Shown here: positions 6,165 through 6,898 of the stretch, one piece after another
How positions within the stretch are numbered: position 1 is the stretch's first letter
How the letters are laid out: each line of letters opens with the position of its first letter
Assembly: GCA_020722305.1 (NCBI GenBank)
Contig: DYLB01000110.1
Coordinates: 1-6,898 of the forward strand
Reading direction: 5' to 3'
DNA: 6,898 bases
From: Anaerolinea thermophila
GTDB taxonomy: Bacteria > Chloroflexota > Anaerolineae > Anaerolineales > Villigracilaceae
Made by a program: the position numbers and the translations under genes
Notes under the pieces: model-generated
Seen by the model: only the letters and a program-made list of their open reading frames with translations
Databases searched by the model: none
What the model was told of the DNA's origin: nothing

Positions 6165-6196
6165 GGGAGATAGATACTTTCCGTTGCAAAAGTTGA

Positions 6197-6898
6197 TTAT
6201 TCGCTTTCCATGTCGAGCAGGTTGAGCAGGCGTTTGGCGGCCCGCAGGATTTTGCGGCTCTGCGCGTCGGCCTCGTCCGGCGTAAAAGTCCCTTCCGCTT
6301 CTGCCGTGGCCAATTCGAGACTGGCCCGGGCCAGAGCCAGCGCAGATTTTTGGAGCGGGCTGCCACCTTTCAATTTTGCGGCCGCGGCCGTGAGTTCCCT
6401 GAGCTGGGGGAGGATGCTCTTCCCAGATTTGACGGTTACGGGAGATGCGAGGTCCGGTTCGAGCGTGGTAATGATCCGACCTTTATGTTTTGCCACCGTG
6501 TAGGTATGATTCAGATTCGAGCGGATGCCGCCGCCAAACTGGATCCGGTATCCCGAAAGCAACCCATCATAGATGATCTGGCCTTTGAAGGGGAGCAAAA
6601 CCGTCTCGACCATTTGCGGCAGGGCATAGGACGGGACGAGGTCATCCAGCGGATCGAGGAGGCCATGCACCAAGTAAACCTGGTCTTCCTGGATGAAGAT
6701 CGAGCCTTTTTTCAGGTGGCGAAAGATGAAAAAGGAACCTTTGACGAAGCCCTTCCACTTGCGGATGATTTCCAGTTCTGCGGACGGCAACGCATCGGGG
6801 TTTTCCTGGACGTAGGATTCGATCAGCTTCGGATCGTTCCACAACTCATCCCGCTCCTTGCGCTTCTCTTCGCTGGGGAGTTTGGCATATTCTTCGAC
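6197..6898 (-). CDS. Uncharacterised protein, 5' end outside the window
   Basis: The frame is open from the right edge to a TAA at 6197, giving 233 visible residues; the true start lies beyond base 6898, because a possible TTG at 6844 is preceded by a further 18 open, charged codons (VEEYAKLPSEEKRKERDE). I do not recognise the family securely. The first part is helical and charged, with NDPKLIESYVQENP. A middle section looks like a beta-rich fold: KGSFFIFRHL, VYLVHGLLDPLDDLVP, then LLPFKGQIIYDGLLSGYRI and IQFGGGIRSNLNHTY. The C-terminal 75 residues are Ala-, Leu- and Lys-rich and helical. Similar middle segments occur, to my recollection, in proteins associated with SEC-C motifs, but no SEC-C cysteine cluster is present; this is a weak hint. 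No signal peptide or membrane segment is seen. It ends 32 bases before moeA and may share its transcript. Confidence 0.8.
   Translation of the reverse strand, partial: VEEYAKLPSEEKRKERDELWNDPKLIESYVQENPDALPSAELEIIRKWKGFVKGSFFIFRHLKKGSIFIQEDQVYLVHGLLDPLDDLVPSYALPQMVETVLLPFKGQIIYDGLLSGYRIQFGGGIRSNLNHTYTVAKHKGRIITTLEPDLASPVTVKSGKSILPQLRELTAAAAKLKGGSPLQKSALALARASLELATAEAEGTFTPDEADAQSRKILRAAKRLLNLLDMESE

Noticed and set aside
5418..6173. Plus-strand open frame of 251 codons opposite moeA
   Set aside because: Composition is Arg/Gly-rich without recognisable motifs and it is fully antisense to conserved MoeA motifs.

Overview
All supportable genes lie on the minus strand. The GC-rich coding sequence, the MoeA–periplasmic-binding-protein fusion, the lipoprotein cytochrome c and two kinds of GTCATT-type interspersed palindromic repeat together suggest a Chloroflexota (Anaerolineae-like) bacterium. 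That placement is an inference from gene content; no rRNA or marker gene is present.

Reading in the direction of transcription (right to left), the window starts inside an unrecognised gene whose 5' end lies beyond base 6898. Next comes a long moeA-type gene (molybdenum insertion into molybdopterin) fused to a C-terminal ligand-binding-like domain. One base after its stop is a single-domain response-regulator receiver. These three look like one transcription unit. A promoter inside and after the receiver gene then serves a small lipoprotein cytochrome c, which ends in a clear intrinsic terminator (3265-3291).

After about 170 bases of non-coding DNA holding a degenerate interspersed repeat, a second unit begins at a TATAAT box only 7 bases from an ATG, suggesting leaderless transcription. 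It encodes a BCP-type peroxiredoxin, a membrane-anchored two-GAF histidine kinase of the NarX/DegS type, and a NarL/LuxR-type response regulator. The gene junctions are 1 base apart and a 4-base ATGA overlap, so the three are almost certainly cotranscribed. The unit ends at a second intrinsic terminator (193-225). Beyond it, an AT-rich segment with nested inverted repeats carries a possible short open frame that runs off the left edge.

Functionally the window joins redox themes: a peroxidase with a kinase whose first GAF domain is rich in cysteines, an exported haem protein, and molybdenum-cofactor synthesis with a receiver-domain partner. The most unusual feature is an 81-base palindromic repeat inserted in frame within moeA (5208-5288), adding exactly 27 codons to a loop just before a conserved MoeA motif.
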